Shown here: piece by piece, positions 18,655-31,100 of the stretch
Numbering within the stretch: the first letter of the stretch is position 1
How the letters are laid out: each line of letters starts with the position of its first letter
From: Tubulanus polymorphus
Lineage: Eukaryota; Nemertea; Palaeonemertea; Tubulaniformes; Tubulanidae
Reading direction: 5' to 3'
NCBI RefSeq assembly: GCF_964204645.1
Contig: NC_134036.1
Span: 1,054,001-1,118,000, forward strand
Length of the DNA stretch: 64,000 nucleotides
Program-made: the position numbers and the translations under genes
The notes under the pieces: generated by a model
Seen by the model: only the letters and a program-made list of their open reading frames with translations
Told to the model about the DNA's origin: nothing
Databases searched by the model: none

Positions 18655-18735
18655 AATCTATACCGGCCTCGAACACGCGACCTATCGCATGCCAGCCGAG
18701 AATGCTAACCACAAGACCAACGAACTGTTCCGACT
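18655..18735 (-). repeat. tRNA-like (SINE head) sequence
   Basis: On the minus strand, TGGTCTTGTGGTTAGCATTC resembles a pol III A box and GTGTTCGAGGCC resembles a B box, about 35 bp apart. A full cloverleaf was not verified and the 3' side lacks a clear acceptor stem. A tRNA-derived SINE head is more likely than a functional tRNA. Confidence 0.45.
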
Positions 18736-18764
18736 GGAGGACTTTGTAAGTTTGTCTGGTCAGT

Positions 18765-18950
18765 GCGGTGACCATTCAGCTCTGGGAATGACCAGTCAGT
18801 TCTAGGAATGACCGTCAGCTCTGAGAATGGCCATGTCAGCTCTGGGAATGGCCAGTCAGCTCTGGGAATGGCCAGTCAGCTCTGAGAATGGCCATGTCAG
18901 CTCTGAGAATGACCAGTCAGCTCCGTGGCGACCAGTCAATTCTGCAGCTG
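18765..18950. repeat. 20-22 bp minisatellite (CAGCTCTGGGAATGGCCAGT type)
   Basis: About nine imperfect units of (GA/GG)CCA(T)GTCAGCTCTGGGAATG run in tandem. Unit length alternates between 20 and 22 bp according to whether CCAG or CCATG is used. Confidence 0.85.
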
Positions 18951-19275
18951 TGGCGACTGATAATTGAGAAATGACTCTCTAGGTATCATTATATCATTCT
19001 CAGATTTTTAGCATAGTCTCTTTAGTATACACAAACTGAAGTTAAAAACCCGTCAATTTATTTCTATAACCCGCGGCATAACACTAACACCATGCATTTC
19101 GCTCACATTCAGAATAGCCTTTAAATCATAGATTCTATAGTCATAACTATTAGCATCAAAATATTTGTTTGATATCAGGATTCTATATAATTGGAATTAC
19201 TCAATATGTTACGCAAAACAATTTCGAGAACCCTGGAATTTCTAAACTAGAAATTAATATAGTTTGGGCTTTACA

Positions 19276-19562
19276 CCAAATAAGGCATCTGTTCGTACCT
19301 ATAGATCAACCTGTCACCCAAATATGGCATAGTCTATAGGATTATTGATTAGTCTGTTCCAAATAAGGCTGATGCAATATCTGCTTGTAGAACAGCTGTC
19401 TCGCCAAATAAGGGGTATACATCATTATAACAGCTGGTCTTACAGAGCCATGTATTCCTAATATGGAGTAAAATACACTGTAACTCCCATTTCCCCAAAT
19501 ATGGCACAAACTAGTAGAAACACCCATTTTGCGCCAAATATGGTACATTTACCCTAATAAGG
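19276..19562. promoter_or_regulatory. CArG-box cluster 2: eight perfect CC(A/T)6GG sites in 287 bp
   Basis: Sites at 19276, 19318, 19359, 19404, 19457, 19495, 19534 and 19553 (10 bp each). Sequences are CCAAATAAGG (three), CCAAATATGG (three), CCTAATATGG and CCTAATAAGG. Spacing is mostly 38-53 bp, but the intervening DNA is not recognisably repeated. CArG boxes bind SRF, usually at muscle, cytoskeletal and immediate-early genes. No target gene can be assigned; PSAT1 is 4 kb to the left and receptor gene A ends 2.6 kb to the right. Confidence 0.65.
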
Positions 19563-19569
19563 CACGTAC

Positions 19570-22120
19570 TCACAATTTATAGTTATGTTGAGTTAAAATG
19601 TAGTTTTAATTCATCTCTGGCAAAAGCGTCTGACAAAATCTTCAAAACTGAATCGATGGCCAGCGATAAACTGTAGAACTGGTTGGAAGTGCTAGTCAAG
19701 AGTAACCGTGGTACTCCGGAGGGCCTGCCGTGGGTGGAGCTGGGTGGTATGCCTGGGTGATCCACAGTGGAATCGTTGAAGCTTCAGAGTAAATTGAATC
19801 TCGATAAAGAATCTATTTTTCCAAAAACGTCCAGTTTAACGGCACAATTTATCACTGAATGACCCAAAAAAGCCCCCATGAGGCGGACAATTAAAATGTA
19901 CTTAAAATCCCCAGCAGGAATCTGGCAACCACTAAAGGGTTTTGATTATAACAGTGCAGGGGTCTGATTACCCCCTGTATGGGAGTGAGAACCCCCTGTA
20001 GGGTACGTCAGTTCACACTGTGATTTTATAAGTGGCTGACACCAGTCACTCGCTGTATTAAATTTATCTGAAGCACGGCGGCTTGTGATAATTGGATTTA
20101 GTCTTAGAATTGGTTGATATTTTATGTCTCTGTATCTGAAATTATACAAACATTTTATTGTACAGTACGATCTATTTCAGAAACAAACAATTGTTTGATA
20201 TTTCATGTTTTGATTTTTGAGTGACTCCTAGTGTGGTGCCCCCGATAAACCACATTCAAACCAATCATGTATTTGTGAGGCTGCCAAAAATTGGGCCTTC
20301 TAGTAAAAATCCGACAATTAGACAAGGGGTTTGGAAGGAAAACAGTCACTGGCCAATAATTTTGTCAGGTGGCTGGAGACATTAGTTCGAAAATTAGTTT
20401 CTGTTTTGTCTTCCAGATGTCAGTACTTCCCAGAGGGAAAAAACTGCAAATACATGAGCTGTTGTTAGCGCGGGAACCTGTCGGATTTTGAACGAAAAGA
20501 GGTTTCATAATAACGGGCTAGGCTGTCGAATGCCCGATAGTAATCGGACTAGGTGCAGAGTATCCCGAAAGGGCCTCCAATCAAGGCTTTAGGAATCAAA
20601 ATTCAAATTTCGGTCCTTCTTTTATTTGATCTATTCGAGGTAATTTAAACCTGGGGAATTACAGGGGCTGAGGCTGGGTTCACTTCGGGCCCGAGTTAGG
20701 GCGGCCGCGGGTGCGGGGCAATGAATCAAGTAAAAGTGCCTTAATCACTTTATTGAAAGCAGATTATTCTCCAATGAAACCAAGCGATGATAGAACTATT
20801 CATTTGCAGCATAATAGAGCTTTTGACTCGATGTTTTGCCTCCGTTCACCGCGCCACAGCTGTGATCTCTAAATCCGGTTCGTCAGATCTCAACCGTCTA
20901 GTGCTGCCCCTATATATAACGTTGGCGGTAAATGCGAGAACTAATTTTGTACTCGCCTGCCAGACACTTTTGACTGGTGTTGCGGCGAACTATTTACCAC
21001 AAAGAAACTTTAATTTCCGGCGTCACAGGATGGCCGTCAGGTGCTGCCCCTATGTAAAACGTTGGCGGCAAAAGCGTAAACTAACTTTACGCTCGCGTGC
21101 CAGAGTCTTTGAACTGACAAACTATTTATCGAGAGAAACATTTATGTGTATCGGTTCGAGCTGCGGGCCGGATTAAACGCCACTTCCTCAGATAATCCTT
21201 GAGGCGGCCCCGAAATGGCTCGTTTAACTAAAAATTGATTTCTATCTATGAAGAAGTTATGAATTTAAGGCACTCCGTTACTTTATCAAATATTGTTTTC
21301 TGTCAAAACCGCGACAATTTATTCGTCAAAAATAATTGATAGTCTATTTATCTAAATTTCCGATTCACTTATCTGATTATATTTCTAAAAATTGCTCTTT
21401 ATATTTTCTTCTAAATGGATACAACTAAATGATTTTTAACATAGCAATATCAGACTCCTTTGTATGATATAAAATCCATTGTTTTTTCGATATGCTCAGC
21501 AAGTTATATAATCTATAAGCTGTCTATGTCTCTCCATCGTATGAGTAGGTATCACAGGTTTTGTAAAACTTGGTAAAAATTATTTTGAGAAATTACACTA
21601 AGAATAAGTAAAGGTTATTTCTTTAAAGATAGATTGAATGATTAAATATCACACATTCTAAACTATATATAATGAAACACAATGAAATCGAGTTATATGT
21701 AGATTTCGACTTTGCTTTGAGAGGATGCCGGGTCGTGGCCTGGCTTAGTCAAATTTCTCAGTCAATCTGTACTCAATCTGTGCTGGTCCCAATGAATGGC
21801 CTGTACTACCAAAACCGACTGAACTAAGCCACGGACCGGCGGGGTTCCCTAACGAAAGCTGCGTTAATCATTATCTACAAGAAATCCGTTTATATTTTGA
21901 ATAAAACAAAATAAGAGCGAATGAACAGTTGCTCATATAATGAAATGAAATGAAATAACATCTACTTACACTGATCACCTCAACGAGAGCTATACAGAGA
22001 AAACATCAAGAAGTATTTACAATTGTAAAACATAAACATAAAATATAGAATAAGCAATACAATTTTCGCCGCTTCAGTGGCGCCAAATTCACTAAATGTT
22101 TTCCATTTCCAGTCATAATT
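19570..22120. other. Gene-free DNA between the CArG cluster and receptor gene A
   Basis: No exon recognised. A GC-rich spot (GGCGGCCGCGGGTGCGGGGC, near 20700) stands out. It is followed by a 140-bp direct duplication at 20901-21155 (GTGCTGCCCCTAT...CGTTGGCGG at 20901 and again at 21041). The 129-codon open frame across that duplication (20787-21176) has no domain and is not called. Gene A's 3' UTR probably occupies the right end. Confidence 0.45.
20901..21155. repeat. Two 140-bp direct repeats
   Basis: Unit 1 starts GTGCTGCCCCTATATATAAC at 20901 and unit 2 starts GTGCTGCCCCTATGTAAAAC at 21041. Both continue with CGTTGGCGG, ACTCGC or GCTCGC, GTGCCAGA or CTGCCAGA, and AACTATTTA. They differ at many positions, so the duplication is not recent. 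Confidence 0.75.
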
Positions 22121-25100
22121 CTAACTAAGGTTCACATAAGTGTCGTGTCCTTCTAAATACAATATCATCAAATCATGCAGTAACTTGTATTGTTCCTTTA
22201 AAAACGACAAAAAGAAAGTACATCAATAAAATTACTCGTGAAAATACACAGAAATCGATTAATTTCTTACCAAATTTGGAATGAATTGAGGTCGAGTCAT
22301 TCGTAATTTTTGTATACAGTGATAGATATCGATTTGTTCGCTAGATGGCGCTTTGGAGATCAGTTCAAATGCCGCACAAAATATCCCCGTTCTCGTTGTG
22401 CTGTCCCTGTAAAATTTGCATAATCGATAAATATATAGATGATTTTTTGAATAATATTGACTGACGTTGCTAAGATACGAACATGCAATGCACAACAATA
22501 GGACTTGTGACGTGTTCTCTTGTAACTAAATTCACAAATTCAAAAAGATCCTGTACATCAGGAACTGGTTCATCCTCAGGCCATCCTAAAAATTGGATCT
22601 GACGAATCTGATGCGATTCCTGTGAGATCAAAGAAATAAGATTGATTTGATCAAATTGATCTGATCACGTCAAACTAAATAACGATGCCAAAAATGCAGC
22701 CATATTTCTCTGAACAGTAGCTACCGAAACAACTCAACATACATTCTGTTTTTGGAGGATCAAATCCCGACGAACGATGGTCTTACAGGGCAATGATACC
22801 TCCTCCACAGTGACAGCAATAGGACCAAATTTAATACTTCCAACTCCAGGCCAATAGCTTGCATATGTCTAAAATCAAAAGATATATTTTAGAAGATACC
22901 TGCAAAGCAAACAGACCTATACAAGGAAGGCAGTGCTAGACTAGGAGTAAGCCTTACCGGATCTTGTGGATATTCTTGATGCATCATTACAATGAGTTCA
23001 CAGTTATAATCAAAGATCATTTGCCAGAAATCAATAATTGTATTTGCCAATGGACTTTGTGTAGCTATAAACACGTTGGTATCTGTGATCGTCTGTTAAA
23101 AGGAAAGTATTTCAATCAGATTCTTATAACTCATCGATATCTCAACTGAAGAATATCGAGGCTTAATGCCCCCCTCCACCGGATATTCTACGGATGGCTA
23201 TTAAATCAGAATCAAACTCACGTGCACAAATGTAGCATTGATGAACCCTTTATGTGAGAGTTGCGGTTGATACTGTGCCTCAGGAAGGATGTCTTTGTAT
23301 CGAGACTTGTAAACATTGTTGAGTAGTTTGGCCACTGCTAGTGATTCCTCGTCTTGAATCGGAGTAGATGCCTTCAATACCTGTATTAGAAAAAAACTCA
23401 TTGAGAAAATCGTTTCCTCAAAACCAACTCAAGGAAGAACGATTTAATTGCTGCCATCCTGTTTTTTGTTCCAGGATCGAACCCTTCATGTCATTTTGGC
23501 CGATCTTAATACGTACAAGAAATTGTTCCTCTATTTTATCAGACACGTTTTTAGATACTGGTCGCGTTGCCTTTCTTTCCTCGTATGATTCTCTGAAACT
23601 CGTGGTCGGATATGCCACCGGTCCCAGTACCAGTTCCTCCAGTAGAATCTGGTGCACGAGAATGTACTGTTTCTGCAGGGAATGGTAATAAAACATATTG
23701 AAGAAGTTCTGGATCTTGAAAACGTGAAATAAAAGACAGTAACTTTATTAAAATTTACCATATTTTGGATCATTTCTGGTCTTTGTGGTCGTAATTTCCT
23801 AAACATGTCGAATACGTTAACGAGTCCATCTTTCTTAGCTTTTTCAAGAAGCTGCTCCGTTGCGATATAACAACCTGTCCTTCCAGCACCAGCCCTGGGA
23901 ACACAAAACAAGCCATAACATTTCTACACGTCTCCTTAGCAGTAAAGGACTGGAAGATTTCGAATACATTTACCTGCCATGAATCAGCACAAGTCCTTGA
24001 TCCGGGTCGGTAAGACGCTGTTTGATGAACTGTTGCATACGAACAACAGATGAAGCCGGGAACGGTACACCATGATCCGGCCACCCTCGATAGTGAAACA
24101 CTATCAGATTATGTGCTTGTTTGTGGCCACGCTATAAAATAAATCCAACGTTACTCATCGATAGAGACTGGTTATAGATATTGCTTATGTGATACAATGT
24201 AACATCGAAACAAAACCTCATCATAAAATGTTGTCATATCGATGTCTACACGTACGAAGTCGTTTGAAATTACAGATAACAACACTTATAACTAATGGTA
24301 AAACAAGAGTATGATCATTACCTTTTTAATCGACAGGAAATTAACCTCTGCCGGAGGCTCAGTGTGTTTTTCCATTTTCTCTGCAACTGTCACTGTAATA
24401 TCTCCATATCGACCTATTGCATCCAGTTTTGTGGGCCAATATCGATGACACTTCACCTGCAATTGGAATATGAAAAGACACATTTTTATGATTCTTCTGT
24501 TTCCACAGCACTATTCGAAAGTGTTTTTGCAACCTTCTTATCTTTGCCTTGTCCTTCAGTCAGATCAGTAAGTACAATAATAGCCGGACATTTCTCTTGC
24601 CAAATCATCCGCCAATGGTCATTGATTGTAGATGGCAATGGAGCTGAAAGAGCAAGTTAGATGAGCGTCCAAGTAACATAAACATATAGAACATGGGATA
24701 GTTAACAAGACTTACCCTGGCAAGCAATGCATATCATATGACCAGTAAATCCCTGAAAATCAAATATCTATATCAACTACAACATTATGAGCACGTGAAA
24801 AAACCTCTCAAGAACAGAAGGATTGATTCCTTACCCGAATATAGTTGGCATTGATGTAATCTGATGTTGGATCTTCACCGATTTGTTCCAGAACAACTCT
24901 AGTCGAATCATCTAGAAAAACAACACAGCTAAGTCAATAGAACGACAAAAAGTTATAGAAATAATTCTTGTATGTTCTTTTAAATGCGATAGAACGTATT
25001 TGGACATGATGAACAGGTAATACTTACAGGCCAAAATGTTTGGAAACCTGTTTTTCTCAAGATTGTCCACTTTCTCAGCGCACTCGCTCAATTCTCGTCG

Positions 25101-28100
25101 CAACTTAAGAACACTCTAAAGACAAAATAGATCCAAAAAATAATCACATGTCTTACCGACGAGCAGTTTTAACCTCCCTGCAATTTTACCTGGAATTCTT
25201 CGCTCATATTCTTCCACTCATCAGAGGTCTTCATCAAAGTGTCTCCCAACAGGTCACAAATCATAGTAGCGCCTTTAGAAGCGATTTCGTAGTGATGATC
25301 CTCGCCATCTTGCGTTTCGGGATCATGATAGATATTGAAATACGCGGAGCTTTCTATATAGACAGGATAAGAATCTTTGGTGTTAAAACATTAGGCTTCA
25401 ACTTTCAAAATCTAAAAGCTTCATTAGACGAACCTCTTGAAAATGCAGAATTTACATCAGCTGAATTTTCTTGTCTTGGGATACCCTTCAATCTCACCAA
25501 AGGTTTACCAATAATGTTATCGGAAGGTGAAATATTCTCCATGGATACATCTGCATTGTTGGATGTTTCTCTAGTTTTGAACCCACCGCGTCTGAAAGAT
25601 GTGAAAAGCTTGAGGCGACCGCGTTGTGGGTAACTGAATTAGGGGTATTTCTGTGAATAGGGGGCATCGGATGATCGTCAAATGATAATGTTATAGAGGT
25701 CGCCACTATTCACTCGTACCTCCAAACTATTAATAGAACAACGGCCACCAATAACAGTATAAGAACAGCTGCAACAACGCCACCTATTATCCCTGCATTA
25801 CTAGACGATGCTTTAACAGTGATTCTCTCTTGTTGTTCTATTGGTGGATAATGCTTAAAAGTTTCCTGGAAAGTCAAGAAGAAATGGACAATTCCAAATT
25901 GGAAACGACAATTTGCATTGAAACACTAGATGAACTCACTCCGTTATAATTGACAACGATTCCTAAAATAAAACTGTAAGATTTCCCAGTTTCTAGAGGA
26001 GCATTAAAGTAACCATTATAGTTACGTGTATCACCAACTGTAAACTCAGAGGGCACTTCCGGTGGTAGAACTGCAGTAATATAAACTGATAATCCTCGCT
26101 GTTTAGCTTCTCCGTACGAGACGTACTGTGATTGGTTGACTGCTCGCTTCCGGCGACGGTTGATTGGTCCATCGTGTTTCTTCACGATCACCTCGTAATC
26201 GCTGAAAATCAGAGAATATCCAGTTTAAAAAAATCATGCGTTATTTATGGATAAATGTATGGAGGACACTTACGTAATGTTACCAGTGTTAACACGTGTT
26301 ATTTGAAGTGTAACAGTCGTGTCTGTTACCGCTGCGTTCTTGAAAACCAGTTGAGGAATTGTTATTTTACCTGAAATATTAGTTACTTCAACTGGTGACA
26401 CGTGACATCAATGGTTACTTGGGGTTGATGTTTTAACGACTCACCTGTCCAAAATCTAACACTGGCAGGCGAGCCTTCACCTTTACTATTCGAGGAAAAA
26501 ATCGAACATTTATATTGAGTAAAAGGTATCAGTGACGTCGTTATGTCTAAAGTTGTGATGGAGCCTTCGATTTTAGATTTGTTAACTGTTTTTATCTTTG
26601 GTAAAGGTGTTGTGGAAGTTGTACTGATGGGTTCACACGTGAGCTGAAAACAGAATATGTAAGAGTAGAATAGTCTGCGCGCGAGGTTACAGTTAGTGCC
26701 TCCTACAGGTCAATACAAGTTAATTCCTACCCGATAATTGATGACGTCACAATTTGGAATGTTTGCTGCTGTCCATGTCAATGTAGTTTTCATTGTGTCC
26801 CATGTGAATGAGAAGTCGAGAGAAGCGGGAGGTTCTGGTACTGAAATAAATACCACAGATAGATTTAGTTTATACGATTCATGAATTGACATATACTTGA
26901 TGACGACGGCAACCTATAACCATCTTTAGGAGTCTAATGTATCTACAGTAAAACAAACATGTTTAACACAATTCTGTGTTTAAATTGATGATTAAGAGTT
27001 TATTAGAATGAGGGGTTTTTACCTGCACACAAAGTCTGTATAGTTAGTATTGGACTAGTCAGACTCGCAGTTGATATAAATTGATTGTTCACTAATTTCT
27101 GTAGACTAACAGCTATCTTATACCCGGTATTAGGAGTTAAACCAGTAATTGTGTGATGTGTAAGGATTCCTGCAGATTCCTGATTAGTCCAAGTGTTTTC
27201 TGATATCTTACGATAAACGACTTGATACTGAACGCTGACAGTACCACGTCCTGAATCTACTACAGAACCCGAGTAAGCTTTCCAACTGACTAATACACTG
27301 TTATTTGTCAGCGCAAATTTTCTTAATTGAGAAAACGACTTAAATTCTGAAAAAGGAAATTGGTTTGTATTAGAGTTAAACCAATATTTTATTTTCGGTC
27401 ATTTCAGATTCATATTGGTACGATATTTAGGGAATAGGGAGTGAGATTCTTAGGAATCTCTGATTCAGTGTAATATACCTGACTCGCACCACTTTCCGAT
27501 GTAATTCTGCGAACAGCCAGATTGACAGATACCACTCAAATAGTCACAACTTTCACTGTTGTTGTAACATCTACATTCAATCATACATCCAAATGAGTTC
27601 GATCCCTTACTGCAATAGCCGGGCGCTAAACATAAATTTTAAACATTTTAAAGGCGATATAAAAAAGCTAATATTTTCATTAAAAAGTAACTGAATATTT
27701 TTTAATCACTAATCGTTAGTTAAACAATTCATAAAATTGATTTATAATCTATTTTCATTCTTTACAATTTTATAAAGTTATGCAAAACTCACCGATATAT
27801 TTGAACCCGAAAACTTCTATTTCTCTTAGGTTGAGATACTCTGCTTTACCAATGTTCTTGTGATGAACGGTGACGTATCGTCCAACTATAGGACCTGGGC
27901 TGCATGGTAATGTTTTATTTGTACCACAGAGAGGGGGGCCCTGGTAAGCACATTTCTGGTTAGATGTAAAAATACTCGGGCTTTTTCCGACTCGAATCTC
28001 CAGGTTGCGCGAACGTTTTTCTGAAAAGAAAATATACAGTTGAAGAAATAATAAACTCGATGCAAAAAATTCTTTTCAAGTTGTCTTCGAATCAAATTTT

Positions 28101-31100
28101 AACTCATAACTCGTGGACCTGGGTCCAGTGTTCCACAAACCTCGGTAGAAAATCAACTCAAGAGTTTTAATTTTAAACTCATCTCGAGTTAAACGTAACT
28201 GAAAACTGTGGGATTATTTATTGTTCGTAGAATCAATATTTGGTTGGTTATAAGAATATTCTTTTTAGTTGAGAGTAAATGAAGTCTATCTGAAGTACTA
28301 TCCAATCATATTTAACCAACATAGAATTTCTTGCCGTACGTTCAGTTCTAGTTGACTTTTAGTGAATAGTCTCATATCCTGTTCATATTTGTTGGTCTTA
28401 TTGTCATATAATACAATGTCGTAAATGTGACAGGTATATCAGCCTCGAATCCCGAACAACAAATAATTCTTATGTTTTATTTACAATTCTAGTTTGCAGA
28501 TATCTAGGCAGAAAACCCATTATCTATTATTGCTTTGCTTATTTAACAAACTTTTTGAGTTGGAAGTCGTTTCGTTTATCACATTTTATTTAACATAATC
28601 AATTATATATCAAACATTGATAATTAGTACTCACTCCATTCAGCGTAACAATCGGCTGCGTCTGTTCTATCCCATAGTGTAACTTCATGTACCACGTATT
28701 GAGTTCCGAGATCAATTCTAATCCAGGCGTCTTGATCCTCATTAGTGTGACATAGTTCAGCACCACCACTTGTTACCGTCTGACCATCTGTACATTTACT
28801 ACCGGGTGAGAGAGTGGATGACATGTTAACTGTTTTACCACGAGCCACGTTACCTACAAAACACATTTTGTGTAGAAGCGATTTAGACACAGCGGAAAAT
28901 TATCTTCAAAAAATTTCTTAAAAGCATTTTTCTTGAGACCTTGTTTTTCAAAACTTTTCACATCATTATTCCTGTTATGATTCATGTATGGGCAGTTCAA
29001 TAATAACCGATCACATGGCAGGTTTGAGTAGTTAATCCGTTAATCTAGGATAAATCTGAGGTTCAGTGATATTTGACCTGACTAACTGGAGCAGAAACAG
29101 AAACTTTACCGATTTGACAAGCTGGTCCGGTCCATCCTGGTGGTGTCCAGGGATATGGAGTTTTTATTGTAGACTCACATGCAGTGTTAGGATTTGGACA
29201 CGTTAAAGCGCCATTTATATTCTGACCCTTTGTTGGACAAACATTCATGGCTGTATTACTGCAATGACACTCCCAACCAGTACAACTCTTCCCAAAACAT
29301 TTTGCTGAAATGACGAAAACATGGTTTTGAAACCTTCAGGAATTTGTAGAATCGTCTCGTTCCATTTTTGAATTACCTGCAGTCGCCGTTTGGTAAGATA
29401 CAGTTTGGGTGTAGACTAACTTCTGAGTGACGTCATTCTTTACACCAACTCTAACTTCATAATCAGTATATGGTTCTAATCCTGTTAGTGTGTGGCCGGT
29501 AGGTTGCGCCACTGTTGTGGTCCATATTTGTCCGAGTTGTTTATATTCGACTTGATAAACAGCTTTAGTGACGTCACACTGTAACTCTGCAGCAGTTAAA
29601 GCCTGCAACATAATAATAATTCACTACACGTTTGTATCGTGTGTCAGTGAAAGAGAAGGTGCACATTTTCTTTGCTTCCAATGGAAATAAATGAACATCA
29701 GGTGAATTTATGTAATTCTGCTCGAGACACACTTACGGTCCATGCAAGTATCAGATAGGCTGTCTGGAGCCACGTGTTACTGTTCTCAACCGCTGTGGAC
29801 ACCACACGTACATCTTTAGGACCGTTTAATGGATCTACAGTAAAACAAACATGTTTAACACAATTCTGTGTTTGAATTGATGATTTAAGAGTTTATTAGA
29901 ATGAGGGGTTTTTACCTGCACACAAAGTCTGTACAGTTAGTATTGGACTAGTCAGACTCGCAGTTGATACAAGTTGACCGTTCTCTAATTTCTGTAGTCT
30001 AACATCTATCTTATACCCGGTATTAGGAGTTAAACCAGTAATTGTGTGATGTGTAAGGATTCCTGCAGATTCCTGAATAGTCCAAATGTTGTCTGATATC
30101 TTACGATAAACGACTTGATGCTGAACGCTGACAGTACCACGTCCTGAATCTACTACAGAACCCGAGTAAGCTGTCCAACTGACTTTTACACTGTTATCTG
30201 TCAGCGCAGATTTTGTTAATTGCGAAAACAACTTAAATCCTGAAAAAGGATATCAACTTATACTGACGTACGTTTCACGGTTATTTTACTTTCAGTCATG
30301 TTCACTTGGCATCATTTTCTATTCATATTGGTTACTATATTTAGGTAGTTGGAGTGAGATTCCCAGGAATCCATGATTCAGTGTAATATACCTGACTCGC
30401 ACCACTTTCCGATGTAATTCTGTGAACAGCCAGATTTACAGATACCACTCAAATAGTTACAATTACTTTCACTGTTGTTGTAACATGAATAACATTCAAT
30501 CATACATCCAAATGAGTTCGATCCCTTACTGCAATCACCGGGCGCTAAACAAACATTTAAAAGTAACAGTAACTTTCGTTTTCATTTCAAAAATTGTTCG
30601 ATTTTTCAGAGATTATGTTCTTAGTCTCCAGAAATTCAATCTAGTCTTAACATTTAGAAAATATCATTTGTTCGATATTTTGGGTAAATTCTTATTACAA
30701 ATATCACTGAATATTTTTGAGAAAGGGAAAATTTGTTTTCATACGTTCTCAATTTTACATATAAAGTTATGCAAAATTGTTTGACATTCTTCCACGAGTC
30801 AATGAATATTTTTCAATCGACCTAATTTTTGTAATCTGTATAATGTATGATCAAATAGATTTCACAGAGGTAGTTATGAAAAACTTACCGATATATTTGA
30901 ACCCGATAACTTCTATTTCTGCCAGGCTGAGATACTCTGCTTTACCAATGTCCTTGTGATGAACGGTGACGTATCGTCCAACTATAGGACCCGGGCTGCA
31001 TGATAATTTTTCATGTTCACCGCAAAGAGGAGATTCCTGGTAAGCACATTTCTGGTTAGATGTAGAAATACTCGGGCTATTCCCAACTCGAATCTCCAGG

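Noticed and set aside
18655-18735. Functional tRNA gene
   Set aside because: A- and B-box-like motifs are present, but I could not pair acceptor and anticodon stems; a SINE head is more likely.
20787-21176. 129-codon plus-strand frame
   Set aside because: It runs across a 140-bp direct duplication, has no recognisable domain and no splice or expression evidence.
25148-25633. 161-codon plus-strand frame
   Set aside because: Antisense shadow of the gene A juxtamembrane and first D1 exons.
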